This document shows, piece after piece, positions 50,820 through 59,841 of a stretch of DNA of 64,000 nt. The stretch spans positions 46,077 through 110,076 of the forward strand of contig NZ_JAIQXT010000010.1 of the NCBI RefSeq assembly GCF_020177055.1, in the 5' to 3' direction. Made by a program: the position numbers and the translations under genes. This stretch comes from Sphingomonas sp. R647 (lineage in GTDB: Bacteria; Pseudomonadota; Alphaproteobacteria; Sphingomonadales; Sphingomonadaceae). Each line of letters begins with the position of its first letter. Within the stretch, counting starts at the first letter, position 1. A model generated the notes under the pieces. That model ran no database searches. It was not told where the DNA came from and saw nothing but the letters and a program-made list of their open reading frames with translations.

Positions 50820-51857
50820 TCAGGCGGCGCGCGCCTGCGCCACTGGAGCCGCGACCAGTCCGAACAGGTCGCGCGCGTCGGTCGGCGCGGTGATGAGGTC
50901 GAGCACTTCGAAGATGCCGGTTTCGCGCGCGAGATCACGAAACAGGCGGAGCGCGGCGAAATCCTCGATCGCAAAGCCGACCGAGTCGAACAGGGTGATC
51001 TCATCCTGGCGCGTCCGCCCCGGGGCCTGGCCCGCGATCACGCGCCAGATTTCGGTGACCGGGAAATCGGCGGGCATCTGCTGAATCTCCCCCTCGATCC
51101 GCGTCTGTTCGGGCAGTTCAACAAAGACGCTGGCGCGCTCGAGGATGTCGCGGTGCAATTCGGTCTTGCCGGGGCAATCGCCGCCGACCGCGTTCAGATG
51201 GACGCCCGCACCGACCATGTTGGGCGAGACGATCGTCGCATGCGCCTTGTCCGCAGTCACGGTAGTGATGATGTCCGCGCCCATCACCGCGCTGCTCGCA
51301 TCGTCGCAAGCTTCGACGCGTATGCCCCGCCCGGCCATGTTGCGCATGAACTTGGCGGTCGCAGCAGGATAGACGTCGTGGACGCGGAGCCGGTCGATGC
51401 CGAGCAGGGCATGGAACGCCATCGCCTGAAATTCCGACTGCGCGCCAAGGCCGACGATCGCCATGGTCCGCGCGTCCTCGCGCGCCAGATGCCGGGCTGC
51501 GAGCGCGGACATGGCGGCGGTGCGCAGCGCGGTAAGGATCGTCATTTCGGACAGGAACAACGGATAGCCCGTCGCGACATCTGCCATCAGGCCGATCGCC
51601 ACGACCGTCTGCAATCCTTTTTCAAAATTGCGCGGATGACCGTTCACATATTTGAAGGCGTAAAGCGCGTCGTCCTGCGTCGGCATCAGCTCGATCACGC
51701 CGCCCGGGCTGTGGCTGGCAAGACGCGGGGTGCGCTCGAATTCCTCCCATCGCGTGAAGTCGGACTCGAGATATCCCGCCATGCGGGTCAGGACGGTTTC
51801 GATCCCGACCTGTTCCACGATGCGCGCCACCTGACGGACCCCAACGAACTCGACCAT
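50820..51857 (-). CDS. Ornithine cyclodeaminase/mu-crystallin family protein
   Basis: The 345-residue product has the family Rossmann part TMAIVGLGAQSEFQAMAFHAL, DIITTVTADKAHATIVSPNMV and HLNAVGGDCPGKTEL. Members convert ornithine to proline or reduce cyclic imines or amino acids, so ornithine is only one possible substrate. The ATG at 51857 follows GGGAGG. It is divergent from an Lrp regulator 145 bp away, a common arrangement in amino acid degradation. Confidence 0.9.
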   Translation of the reverse strand: MVEFVGVRQVARIVEQVGIETVLTRMAGYLESDFTRWEEFERTPRLASHSPGGVIELMPTQDDALYAFKYVNGHPRNFEKGLQTVVAIGLMADVATGYPLFLSEMTILTALRTAAMSALAARHLAREDARTMAIVGLGAQSEFQAMAFHALLGIDRLRVHDVYPAATAKFMRNMAGRGIRVEACDDASSAVMGADIITTVTADKAHATIVSPNMVGAGVHLNAVGGDCPGKTELHRDILERASVFVELPEQTRIEGEIQQMPADFPVTEIWRVIAGQAPGRTRQDEITLFDSVGFAIEDFAALRLFRDLARETGIFEVLDLITAPTDARDLFGLVAAPVAQARAA

Positions 51858-51930
51858 GCCTGCCTCCCTGTTTGTCCTGGACAAGCTAAAGCGGGGCCGT
51901 GCGGACGCGACAGACGCATGCTGCGCAACC

Positions 51931-51958
51931 TCACCCATGTTTCTGGGCAAGTTACCCG
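51931..51958. promoter_or_regulatory. Paired TYACCC boxes in cyclodeaminase/lrp intergenic region
   Basis: TCACCCA (51931) and TTACCCG (51952) are 21 bp apart, in the 145-bp region between the divergent cyclodeaminase and Lrp genes. They could affect either gene or both. Confidence 0.65.
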
Positions 51959-52002
51959 GCGCAGTCGGGCAATTTGTACAGCGGTCGTGCTAGGTCGCAG
52001 CG

Positions 52003-52422
52003 ATGTACGAACTCGACGACCTCGACCGCCGACTGATTGCCGCGTTGCGCGAGGACGCGCGGATGCCGATCACCCGCCTCGCCGCAGTCCTGAAGGTTTC
52101 GCGCACCACGGCGCAGGCGCGGCTCGACCGGCTGCTGGACAGCGGCGCGGTGCTGGGCTTCACAATCCGTGCGCGGCACGACCGCAACAGCATCCGCGCG
52201 ATCATGATGATCGAGATCGAGGGGCGATCGACCAGTCAGATTATCCGGCGGCTGCGCGGATTTCCCGAGTTGATCGCGCTGCACACCACCAATGGCGGGT
52301 GGGACATGGTCGCGGAGATCGAGGCTGCGGGGATCGGCGACTTCGATCGCATCCTGCGAGAGGTGCGGCAAATCGAGGGCGTGCTGAACAGCGAGACCAG
52401 CCTGTTGCTGAGCAGCCTTTAG
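52003..52422 (+). CDS. Lrp/AsnC family regulator
   Basis: The 139-residue product has the N-terminal HTH (LDDLDRRLIAALREDARMPITRLAAVLKVSRTTAQ) and a RAM-like C-terminal domain (IIRRLRGFPELIALHTTNGGWDMVAEIE). Lrp-type proteins sense amino acids, and this one probably controls the divergent cyclodeaminase gene. Its stop overlaps the MFS gene stop on the other strand by 4 bp. Confidence 0.93.
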   Translation: MYELDDLDRRLIAALREDARMPITRLAAVLKVSRTTAQARLDRLLDSGAVLGFTIRARHDRNSIRAIMMIEIEGRSTSQIIRRLRGFPELIALHTTNGGWDMVAEIEAAGIGDFDRILREVRQIEGVLNSETSLLLSSL

Positions 52423-53732
52423 GTCTTCGCGCGGCGCTGTGCCCAGGGGAGCAGCAGTACCATCATTGCTGCGATCAGCCCGCCAAGCCCCATGGTCAGC
52501 GATACGACGAGCAGGCTGCTCCCGCCCGCGAACAGCGCGCCGGCCACCACCGGGCCGAGTGCAGATCCTCCGCGCCCGACCCCGATAACGAAGCCGGTGC
52601 CGCTCGCGCGCAACGCCGCCGGGTAGGTCTGCGCCAAGATCGGGTAGAGGCCGACGACGCCGGCATTGATGAAGAAGGCGGCGATCGCGGCAGTCAGCGA
52701 CAGGCGCATGAGGTCCGCGCCCGCCAGCCCGAACGCGCCGATCGCGACGAAGCCGACGAGCATCGAACCGGCGACCAGCGGGCGCAGTTCGAACCGCTGG
52801 CTGGCAAGGCCGATGACAACCGCGCCGGTCAGGTTGCCGACATTGGCCCAGACCAGCACCCCGCCCGCCTGCGCCGCGTCGAAACCGAGATCCACGACGA
52901 TCTTCGGGATCCATTTCTGGATGTAGTAGAAAAACAGGATCTGCGCGAAGTAGGCGACCGTCAGCAGGATCGTGACCCCGGCATAGCTGCGCGAGAACAG
53001 CGATCCGATCGACGGTTTGACGCGCTGTGCGGGCGGCGGCGGCAGGGCCTCGACCCGTGCGTGGCCAAGGCGGCCCAGCGTCCGGTTAACGGCCTCCAGC
53101 GCACCGGCCGGTCGCCGCGCGACCAGCGATTCGATCGACTCCGGCAGCGTGAAGATGGCGAGCGGGATGGCGACGGTGCTCGCCACCGCGCCCAGCATGA
53201 ACACCGATCGCCAGTCACCGGTCGAGGCGAGCAGCGCGGAGGCGACCAGCCCGCCGAGGATCGCACCGGTCGAATACCCGGCGATGTTGAGCGCGACGTT
53301 GAGTCCGCGCCGTTTGTCGTTGGAGAATTCTGCGACCATCGCGCTGGTCGACGACAGCATCCCGCCAATACCGATGCCGGTGACGAAACGGATGACCGAC
53401 AACATCATCACGTCGCGCGCGAATGCGGCGGCCAGCATGCCCGCGGCCATCACGATCAGACAGCCCAGGATGGTCGGCCGCCGCCCGATCCGATCGGCGA
53501 CATTGCCAATCACGACCGATCCCGCCGCCATCCCGAGCAACTCCATCGACAACACCACGCCCAATGTCGCCCGATCGATCCCCCATTCCGCCGCGATGCC
53601 GGGCGCGGCAAAGCTGATCGCCAGCACATCGAACCCGTCGAGCGCGTTGAGCGCGATGCACAGGGCGACCACGGCGACCTGGCGCCAGTGCATTGGCGCG
53701 GCGGCGATCGCCGCGCGAGGATCGAGGGTCAT
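52419..53732 (-). CDS. MFS transporter (aromatic acid symporter-like)
   Basis: The 437-residue product has 12 hydrophobic segments and AAHS-type MFS motifs: LNALDGFDVLAISFAAPGI in the first helix, GNVADRIGRRPTILGCL in loop 2-3 and a repeat-like GLASQRFELRPLV in loop 8-9. Such transporters import small organic acids. It is the downstream gene of the IclR region; a 200-bp stretch of hairpins separates it from the IclR gene, so it may have its own promoter. Confidence 0.9.
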   Translation of the reverse strand: MTLDPRAAIAAAPMHWRQVAVVALCIALNALDGFDVLAISFAAPGIAAEWGIDRATLGVVLSMELLGMAAGSVVIGNVADRIGRRPTILGCLIVMAAGMLAAAFARDVMMLSVIRFVTGIGIGGMLSSTSAMVAEFSNDKRRGLNVALNIAGYSTGAILGGLVASALLASTGDWRSVFMLGAVASTVAIPLAIFTLPESIESLVARRPAGALEAVNRTLGRLGHARVEALPPPPAQRVKPSIGSLFSRSYAGVTILLTVAYFAQILFFYYIQKWIPKIVVDLGFDAAQAGGVLVWANVGNLTGAVVIGLASQRFELRPLVAGSMLVGFVAIGAFGLAGADLMRLSLTAAIAAFFINAGVVGLYPILAQTYPAALRASGTGFVIGVGRGGSALGPVVAGALFAGGSSLLVVSLTMGLGGLIAAMMVLLLPWAQRRAKT

Positions 53733-53781
53733 GTCGCTCTCCTGAAAGACGCGTTCGCGCGTGCCGTTATGCGTTCATTCC

Positions 53782-53927
53782 TCCCCTGCCCCGCAGGGGA
53801 AGTGCCATCGCCAAGCGATGACGCAGGGGCGGCCGCGCGGGCAGCGGTACGGCCGGCAAGGAACACCGTCGTTTGCGCGGTGGCCCCTTCACCGCCCTGG
53901 GCGGTCCCCCTCCCCGTGCCGGGGAGG
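53782..53927. repeat. Cluster of short hairpins (REP-like)
   Basis: Four short palindromes occur in about 150 bp: TCCCCTGC/GCAGGGGA (53782-53800), CATCGC/GCGATG (53806-53820), ACCGCCC/GGGCGGT (53891-53905) and CCTCCCC/GGGGAGG (53909-53927). This mosaic resembles sphingomonad REP-like intergenic elements. Copies elsewhere are not visible in this window. Confidence 0.5.
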
Positions 53928-53934
53928 AATTGAT

Positions 53935-54663
53935 CTACTTCAGCCGCTTCAGCCGATCCGCGACCACCGCAGCCATCTCGGCGCGCCGATCCAGGCAGCG
54001 CGAAACCGGGCCTACCACCACCACCGACAGCAACCGCTCCTCGCCGGGCAGCGGCATCGCGATGCCCGCCAAGTCCGGGGTATATTCGGTGTTGCTCTGG
54101 TGCCAGCCCATCGCCTGCGCCTCGGCCAGTCGCGCCTCGACCGCTTCCGGGCTGGCTGGAGTCGTCGGCGCATAGGCGACGAAGTCGATCTTGCGGTACA
54201 GCTTCTCCCGCTCCGCGCGCGGCATTTGCGACAACAGCGCGCGGCCTGCCGAGGTGGCGTGGATCGGCACCCGATCGCCGACCCGCGCGAAATAGCGCAC
54301 GGGCTGGCGCGATTCCGCCACATCGACAAAGGTCGCGAAGATGCCCGCCGGGGCCGAGATCGCTGCCGTCTCGCCGGTCGCCTCCATCAGATCGCGGGCC
54401 AGCGAGTGGAATTGCTCGGGCAAAGGCTCGGCATCGGTCACCGCCTGCGCCAGCGTCAGCCAGCGCGGGCTGGGATAATAGCCGCCGCGGGTCCGCGGTT
54501 CGTAGAGATAGCCCATGCCGGCAAGCGTGCCGATCAGCTTGAACGTGCTCGAGCGCGGCCAGCCAAGATCGTCCGCCATCTCCGCCGGGGTGGCCGGCTT
54601 CAGACGGCGTGCGAAATACTCCAGAATCTCGAGCGCGTTGGCGGCTTGGCGGACGGTGGTCAT
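53935..54663 (-). CDS. IclR family regulator
   Basis: The 242-residue product has an N-terminal winged HTH (ANALEILEYFARRLKPATPAEMADDLGWPRSSTFKLIGTL) and the C-terminal effector domain (PIHATSAGRALLSQMPRAERE, SNTEYTPDLAGIAMPL). IclR proteins control uptake and catabolic genes in response to small acids. It lies downstream of the SDR and ALDH genes on the same strand and probably regulates them and the divergent CoA transferase. Confidence 0.92.
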   Translation of the reverse strand: MTTVRQAANALEILEYFARRLKPATPAEMADDLGWPRSSTFKLIGTLAGMGYLYEPRTRGGYYPSPRWLTLAQAVTDAEPLPEQFHSLARDLMEATGETAAISAPAGIFATFVDVAESRQPVRYFARVGDRVPIHATSAGRALLSQMPRAEREKLYRKIDFVAYAPTTPASPEAVEARLAEAQAMGWHQSNTEYTPDLAGIAMPLPGEERLLSVVVVGPVSRCLDRRAEMAAVVADRLKRLK

Positions 54664-54693
54664 AGCCTGATGTCTCGCCCCCGCCGCCCACTG

Positions 54694-55458
54694 TCAACGC
54701 GCCGTGAAGCCGCCATCAACCGGCAATGCGACGCCGGTGACGAAGCTCGCCTCGTCCGACGCCAGCCACAGCGCTGCGTCGGCGATCTCGCCCGCCTGCA
54801 CCAGCCGTCCCATCGGCACATTGGCGATCAGCTTCGCCTCGTTCGCCGCGGCCTCGGCGGGATCGCCGCTACGCCCGGTAAAACCGGTCTTCATCGGCGT
54901 GTCGGCAAGGCCGGGGCACACCACATTGACGCGGATGCCGTCGGCGGCAAGCGCGAGCGCGAGGCTCTTGGTCAGCCCCACCACGCCCCATTTCGCGGCG
55001 GAATAGATCGGACTCATCATCGACCCGACCAGCCCCGAGACCGACGCAGTGAAGATGATCGAGCCGCCGCCGCGCGCTCGCATATATTGCGCGACCTGCC
55101 CTGCACCGAGCGCGGCCGCAGTGACGTTGAGATCGATCGCGCGGCGATAGGCATCGAGGTCGAGAGTCTCGACCGATGCCGGGCCGGGCATGCCGGCATG
55201 CGCCCACAGGATGTCGGCACCACCCAGCCATTGCGCGGCGGCGTGGATGCTGCCCTTTGCCTGTTCGGGATCGAGCAGGTCGGCGGGAATGCCGGTCACC
55301 TTGTCCGCGCCGAATTCGGCGACGACGCCCTCAAGCGCCTCCGCACTAATGTCGATCGCGGCGACCCGTGCGCCCTCGCGCACAAAGCGCTCGACGCCTG
55401 CGCGGCCCATGCCGGATGCTGCGGCGGTGACGATGGCGAGCTTGCCGTTCAGGCGCAT
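54694..55458 (-). CDS. Short-chain dehydrogenase/reductase
   Basis: The 254-residue product is a classical SDR: cofactor motif TAAASGMGRAGVERF (usually TGxxxGxG, here TAAASGMG), catalytic Ser and Tyr in FTASVSGLVGSMMSPIYSAAKWGVVGL with YxxxK, and a C-terminal VTGVALPVDGG. It oxidises an alcohol with NAD(P). The start lies 11 bp after the ALDH stop, so they are co-transcribed. Substrate unknown. Confidence 0.93.
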   Translation of the reverse strand: MRLNGKLAIVTAAASGMGRAGVERFVREGARVAAIDISAEALEGVVAEFGADKVTGIPADLLDPEQAKGSIHAAAQWLGGADILWAHAGMPGPASVETLDLDAYRRAIDLNVTAAALGAGQVAQYMRARGGGSIIFTASVSGLVGSMMSPIYSAAKWGVVGLTKSLALALAADGIRVNVVCPGLADTPMKTGFTGRSGDPAEAAANEAKLIANVPMGRLVQAGEIADAALWLASDEASFVTGVALPVDGGFTAR

Positions 55459-55469
55459 GTACTGGGTCC

Positions 55470-56951
55470 TCAGCTTGCGAAAGGATCGGGGAATTTCCCG
55501 GTGGTGGAGATGATCGTGGTCTTGGTTTCGAGAAACGGGTCGAGCCCCTCGATGCCGTTCTCGCGGCCCCACCCGCTTTGCTTCACCCCGCCATAGGGGG
55601 TGGACCAGCGGATGTAGCGATAGGTGTTGACCCAGACCATGCCGGCCTCAATCCGCGCTGCCACGCGATGCGCGCGCCCGGTGTCTGACGACCACAGGCC
55701 GGCGGCCAGGCCATAGGGGGTGGAGTTGGCGATTCTCACTGCCTCATCCTCGCCATCAAACGGGATGATTGCGGCGACGGGGCCGAAGATTTCCTCCTGC
55801 GCGATCCGCATGTCGGCGCGCACATCGGCAAAGACGGTCGGCTCGACGAAATAGCCACCCGCCAGCCCGTCGCGATCGATGCGGTTGCCGCCGGTGACCA
55901 GTTGCGCGCCTTCGGCCCGTCCGATGCCGACATAGGATAAAGTCTTGTCGAGCTGCTGCGCATGCGCCTGCGGACCCATATGCGTGGCGGGGTCGAGCGG
56001 CATGCCGACCCGCACCCGCCCGGCGCGCTCGCGAAACGCCTCGACGACCTGAGTATAGACCGGGCGCTCGACCAGCACGCGGCTGCCGAGCGCGCAGCTT
56101 TGCCCGCATAATGCCCAGGCTGAGCCGGTCGCGGCGTTAAGCGCGTTCTCCAAATCCGCGTCGGCGAAGATGATGTGCGGCGCCTTGCCGCCAAGCTCGA
56201 AGGTGCAGCGGGTGAGCGTATCGGCGCCCGCCTTGAGGATCGTCTTGGCGGTCGATCCCTCGCCGGTGAAGCTGATCTTGGCGACATCGGGATGCGCGAC
56301 CAGGTGCGCGCCCGCGACGGTGCCATCGCCAGGAACGACATTGACCACGCCAGGCGGGAACCCTGCCGCCTCGAACAGCTTTGCCAACGCGAGCGAGGAC
56401 GCGGGGGTGGATTCCGCAGGCTTCAGCACGACGGTGCAGCCCGCTGCCAGCGCAGGCCCCAGCTTCCATGCTGCCGCCATCATCGGCACGTTCCAGGGCG
56501 TGATCGCGCCCACCACTCCGACCGGATGCCGGGTGGTGAAGGCATGCACGCTGTCGTCCATCGGAATGGTCCGCCCGCCAAGCTTGTCGGCGAGCGAGGC
56601 GAACCAGTGATAATAGTGCGCGTGCAGCCCGATATCGCCGCGCGATTCGCGCACCGCACGGCCATTGTCGCGCGTCTCGATCTGCGCCAGCGCGTCGACC
56701 TGCGTTGCGTAGAGATCGGCGAACTTGCGCAACAGCGCCGCGCGCTCCCACGGCGGCATCCGGCGCCATGGCCCGGTGAACGCAGCCTTCGCCGCAGCCA
56801 CCGCGCGATCGATGTCCGCCGCGCCGCCCCAGGCGACATCGCCCCACGGCTCGCCGGTCGCCGGATCAATGCTCGGCCGCACCCCGCCGTCGATCGGCGC
56901 AACCCACTCACCGCCGATGAACAGCCTGTCGAAGCGAAACCCGTCGAACAT
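55470..56951 (-). CDS. Aldehyde dehydrogenase
   Basis: The 493-residue product has all catalytic residues: Asn154 (ITPWNVPM), Glu252 (FELGGKAP) and Cys286 (GQSCALGS), and the C-terminal EEIFGPVAAIIPF and YGGVKQSGWGREN. It oxidises an aldehyde to the acid with NAD(P). With the SDR it forms an alcohol-to-acid pair, and the divergent CoA transferase could then activate the acid. It heads the leftward operon next to the palindromic operator. Confidence 0.93.
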   Translation of the reverse strand: MFDGFRFDRLFIGGEWVAPIDGGVRPSIDPATGEPWGDVAWGGAADIDRAVAAAKAAFTGPWRRMPPWERAALLRKFADLYATQVDALAQIETRDNGRAVRESRGDIGLHAHYYHWFASLADKLGGRTIPMDDSVHAFTTRHPVGVVGAITPWNVPMMAAAWKLGPALAAGCTVVLKPAESTPASSLALAKLFEAAGFPPGVVNVVPGDGTVAGAHLVAHPDVAKISFTGEGSTAKTILKAGADTLTRCTFELGGKAPHIIFADADLENALNAATGSAWALCGQSCALGSRVLVERPVYTQVVEAFRERAGRVRVGMPLDPATHMGPQAHAQQLDKTLSYVGIGRAEGAQLVTGGNRIDRDGLAGGYFVEPTVFADVRADMRIAQEEIFGPVAAIIPFDGEDEAVRIANSTPYGLAAGLWSSDTGRAHRVAARIEAGMVWVNTYRYIRWSTPYGGVKQSGWGRENGIEGLDPFLETKTTIISTTGKFPDPFAS

Positions 56952-56962
56952 CCCGACTCCAT

Positions 56963-57002
56963 AATTTCTATTTGTGGACTTATTTGTCCCTGTATAGAAA
57001 TT
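56963..57002. promoter_or_regulatory. Concentric palindrome in ALDH/CoA-transferase promoter
   Basis: AATTTCTAT (56963-56971) and its complement ATAGAAATT (56994-57002) flank an inner GGAC (56976-56979) with GTCC (56986-56989), and both share the same axis at 56982.5. The 40-bp region is strikingly AT-rich in a GC-rich neighbourhood and lies between divergent starts. The likely binder is the IclR protein encoded in this locus. Confidence 0.65.
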
Positions 57003-57027
57003 GAAGTCAAGAGAGGGAGACGGGTAA

Positions 57028-58218
57028 ATGCTGCCACTGCTCGAGGGTATCCGGGTGATCGAAGTGGGCGCGGTGGTGCTCGGGCCCTATGCGGGCCAGA
57101 TTCTTGCGGACCTGGGCGCCGAGGTGATCAAGGTCGAACCGCTGGAGGGTGATATCGCGCGCCATGCCCATCCCACGGGGCCGAGTGGCGGGGCGCTGTT
57201 CGTCAACAACAATCGCAACAAGAAGATGCTCGCGCTCGACCTCAAATCGGCAGACGGGCGCGCTGCGCTGGCCAGACTGATCGAGACCGCCGACGTGGTC
57301 TTCCACAATATGCGGGTAGATGCGGCGGAGCGGTTGGAACTGAGCTTCGAAGCGGTCGCCGCGATCAACCCGCGCATCATCCATTGCGCGGCGATCGGCT
57401 TTGGCCAGCGCGGCCGCTATCGCAATCGCCCCGCGTTCGATGACATTATCCAGGCGGCGAGCGGCATTGCAGGGCTGGGCACCGTGACGGGGGGCGACCC
57501 GCGCTTCGTGCCGACCATATTGGCAGACAAGGTGGCCGCACTGCACGCGGTCTATGGCATCCTCGCCGCGCTCGTTGCGCGGGGAAACGGGCGCGAGGGA
57601 CCGATCCAGGTCGAGGTGCCGATGTTCGAGGCACTGGCAGCCTTTCTGCTCAACGAACATCTCGCTGCGGCGACCTTCGAAGCGGACGGCACGGTCGGCT
57701 ACCCGCGCATCCTGTCCCCCAATCGCCGCCCGTTCCGCACCGCCGACGGATGGATCGCGGTGCTCCCCTATACGGACCGCCAATGGCGCGCCTTCCTGAC
57801 CGAGGTCGGGCGAGACGACGTGATTGCACAAGACTGGTTCGCCGACTCGGCGCAGCGCCCTGCGCATGTCGACACACTGTATGCACTAGTCGCCGAGACG
57901 CTGCCCGCGCGGACCACCGATGCATGGATCGCGGCGCTGGAGGCGCGCGACGTGCCCTGTTCACGGATCGCAGAACTGGACGACCTGCTGACCGATCCGC
58001 ATCTGGCCGAAATCGGCTTTTTCGACGTGCCAGAACACTATCCCGAAGGGATTGCCCGCGCCCTGCCCCAGCCCGTGGTGTACAATGGGGTTGCGCCGTC
58101 CCTCGACAAGCCACCGCGCGCGCTCGGCGCAGATAGCCGTCAGGTGCTGCAAGAGTGTGGGCTCGACGAGGAGCAGATCGAGCGCCTCATCCGCAGGGGC
58201 GTGGTACGGGAAGGATAG
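57028..58218 (+). CDS. CaiB/BaiF family CoA transferase
   Basis: The 396-residue product matches family III CoA transferases: VIEVGAVVLGPYAGQILADLGAEVIKVE at the N-terminus, the catalytic Asp138 in RPAFDDIIQAASGIAG, and a C-terminal DLLTDPHLAEIGFF. These enzymes move CoA between carboxylic acids. It is divergent from the ALDH operon, consistent with acid activation after aldehyde oxidation. Confidence 0.92.
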   Translation: MLPLLEGIRVIEVGAVVLGPYAGQILADLGAEVIKVEPLEGDIARHAHPTGPSGGALFVNNNRNKKMLALDLKSADGRAALARLIETADVVFHNMRVDAAERLELSFEAVAAINPRIIHCAAIGFGQRGRYRNRPAFDDIIQAASGIAGLGTVTGGDPRFVPTILADKVAALHAVYGILAALVARGNGREGPIQVEVPMFEALAAFLLNEHLAAATFEADGTVGYPRILSPNRRPFRTADGWIAVLPYTDRQWRAFLTEVGRDDVIAQDWFADSAQRPAHVDTLYALVAETLPARTTDAWIAALEARDVPCSRIAELDDLLTDPHLAEIGFFDVPEHYPEGIARALPQPVVYNGVAPSLDKPPRALGADSRQVLQECGLDEEQIERLIRRGVVREG

Positions 58219-58263
58219 CCCGGGGCGACACTTCAATCGAGGCCGGCTGCGCAGGCTGGAACC

Positions 58264-59505
58264 CTAGACCTTCGCGTTCATGCTTCTTGTCTCAGCCGCA
58301 TCGAGATAGTCAGCCCACCATTCCATCATCTTGCGGCGGTGGCTGAGATAGCGCGCAGAATTGTAGGCCGCACGGACACCCCTCGGGGTATGCGCCAGCT
58401 GATTCTCAATCCAGTCGGGCTCGAACAGCCCGCTCTCGTTGAGCACAGTGCTGGCCAACCCTCTAAAGCCGTGCACAGTGGCTTTGCCGCGCAGACCGAT
58501 CCGATACATGATGTCGAGCATTCGGTTTTCGCTGATCGTGCCCGTCTTCGATGTCGGCACCGGAAACAGGAAGCGCCCGAACTTCATGTTGCCCGCCGCG
58601 AGGTAGACGTTGGCTCGACGAATCTCGTCGAGCATCTTCACCGCCTGGCGAGGGAGGGGCACGAGGTGCTCTGAACGCATCTTCATGCGCTCGGGCGGGA
58701 TGCGCCACATCGGTTCCTCAGTATCAAGGCCCTCGAATTCCGACCATTCGGCGAACCGGGTTTCCTGCGATCGCACCATCGTGAGGATCGTCCAGCGGAG
58801 CGCGAGATGACTCATGCGGTCGCCACCATCAACGTTCAGCTGCACGAAGAAGTCCGGCAAGTCCTTGCTCGCCACCTTGGCGCGATGCTGCTTGGGCTTC
58901 GGCTTCGCCATAGCTGGCGCCAGATCGCGACACGGGTCGCTTTGGCACCGTCCATCCGGGATCGCGTACCGAAACACTTCGCTGCAGTGATTCTTGACGC
59001 GATGCGCCATCTCGATCGAACCGCGCTTCTCGATAGCTCTGAGGGCCTCCAGCATCTGGCGCGGCGTAATGGTCTCGATGGGTTGGCGTCCGATGATCGG
59101 GAATATGTCGGCTTTCATCCGGCGCATGAGCACGCCGGCGTAGCGCGGTGACCAGCTGAGAAGCCGCGTTTCGTACCACTCCATTGCCACAGCCTCGAAA
59201 CTGTCGGGCGGCGGTTCATCGGGAGACAGCGCACGACGCTGTTTCGGGGGCTTGGGGCGCGCATTCGGCTCGAGGCCAAGAAGGAGCTGAGCCTTGATCG
59301 CGGCACGCCAATCGCGGGCCTGGCGCAAGCTGACGGTGGGGTATGACCCGCCCGAGAAGAATTTCTGCTTGCCGTTGACGGTGCAACCGAGGCTCCAGAA
59401 TTTGCCTCCGTTGGGTTTGACGAAAATGAACAGCCCGCCACCATCAGAGCGCTTATAGGGCTTGGGGCCAGGCTTGAGGGCTTTGAGTGCGATATCTGTC
59501 AGCAT
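58264..59505 (-). CDS. int: P4-type tyrosine recombinase integrase
   Basis: The 413-residue product begins MLTDIALKALKPGPKPYKRSD, the usual P4-integrase N-terminal arm-binding start, with a catalytic domain containing Arg245 (ILTMVRSQETRFAEW), His345 and Arg348 (HGFRGLAST), His372 (LAHTP) and the nucleophile Tyr381 (RAAYN). It reads away from the 3' end of tRNA-Pro 213 bp upstream, the normal position for an integrase of an element inserted in that tRNA. A longer in-frame start at 59610 is less likely. All catalytic residues are present, so it should be active. Confidence 0.93.
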   Translation of the reverse strand: MLTDIALKALKPGPKPYKRSDGGGLFIFVKPNGGKFWSLGCTVNGKQKFFSGGSYPTVSLRQARDWRAAIKAQLLLGLEPNARPKPPKQRRALSPDEPPPDSFEAVAMEWYETRLLSWSPRYAGVLMRRMKADIFPIIGRQPIETITPRQMLEALRAIEKRGSIEMAHRVKNHCSEVFRYAIPDGRCQSDPCRDLAPAMAKPKPKQHRAKVASKDLPDFFVQLNVDGGDRMSHLALRWTILTMVRSQETRFAEWSEFEGLDTEEPMWRIPPERMKMRSEHLVPLPRQAVKMLDEIRRANVYLAAGNMKFGRFLFPVPTSKTGTISENRMLDIMYRIGLRGKATVHGFRGLASTVLNESGLFEPDWIENQLAHTPRGVRAAYNSARYLSHRRKMMEWWADYLDAAETRSMNAKV

Positions 59506-59716
59506 CTCGGGTACTCCAGCGCATCCTGCACCTTGGTACCGTTCTTGGTACTTCGCTTGGTACAGCGTGATCGATACCAAGAAACTGGCTAAAAGTTGCA
59601 TGGGCTGCAAGTCCAGCCCCTGGGACCCAGAGAGACGCTAAGCTCTTGTTTTTATTAGATATCAGAGGGGCGCTTGGGACGCTTTGAGGGGCCTTGGAAC
59701 ACCCTGCGAAAACGGT

Positions 59717-59795
<79 letters not shown>

Positions 59796-59841
59796 ACGCG
59801 AGGGGGTCGCCTATACAGGTCTGAGCATAAAGGCAATGCGC

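Noticed and set aside
50568..53933. Plus-strand open frame of 1121 codons
   Set aside because: It lies opposite the amidase, cyclodeaminase and MFS genes, is rich in Arg, Asp and Gln and shows no family. It is a high-GC antisense shadow.
57018..57026. Single CGGGTAA just before the CaiB start
   Set aside because: No second copy occurs at 20-21 bp and it overlaps the ribosome-binding region. It is not counted with the tandem boxes.
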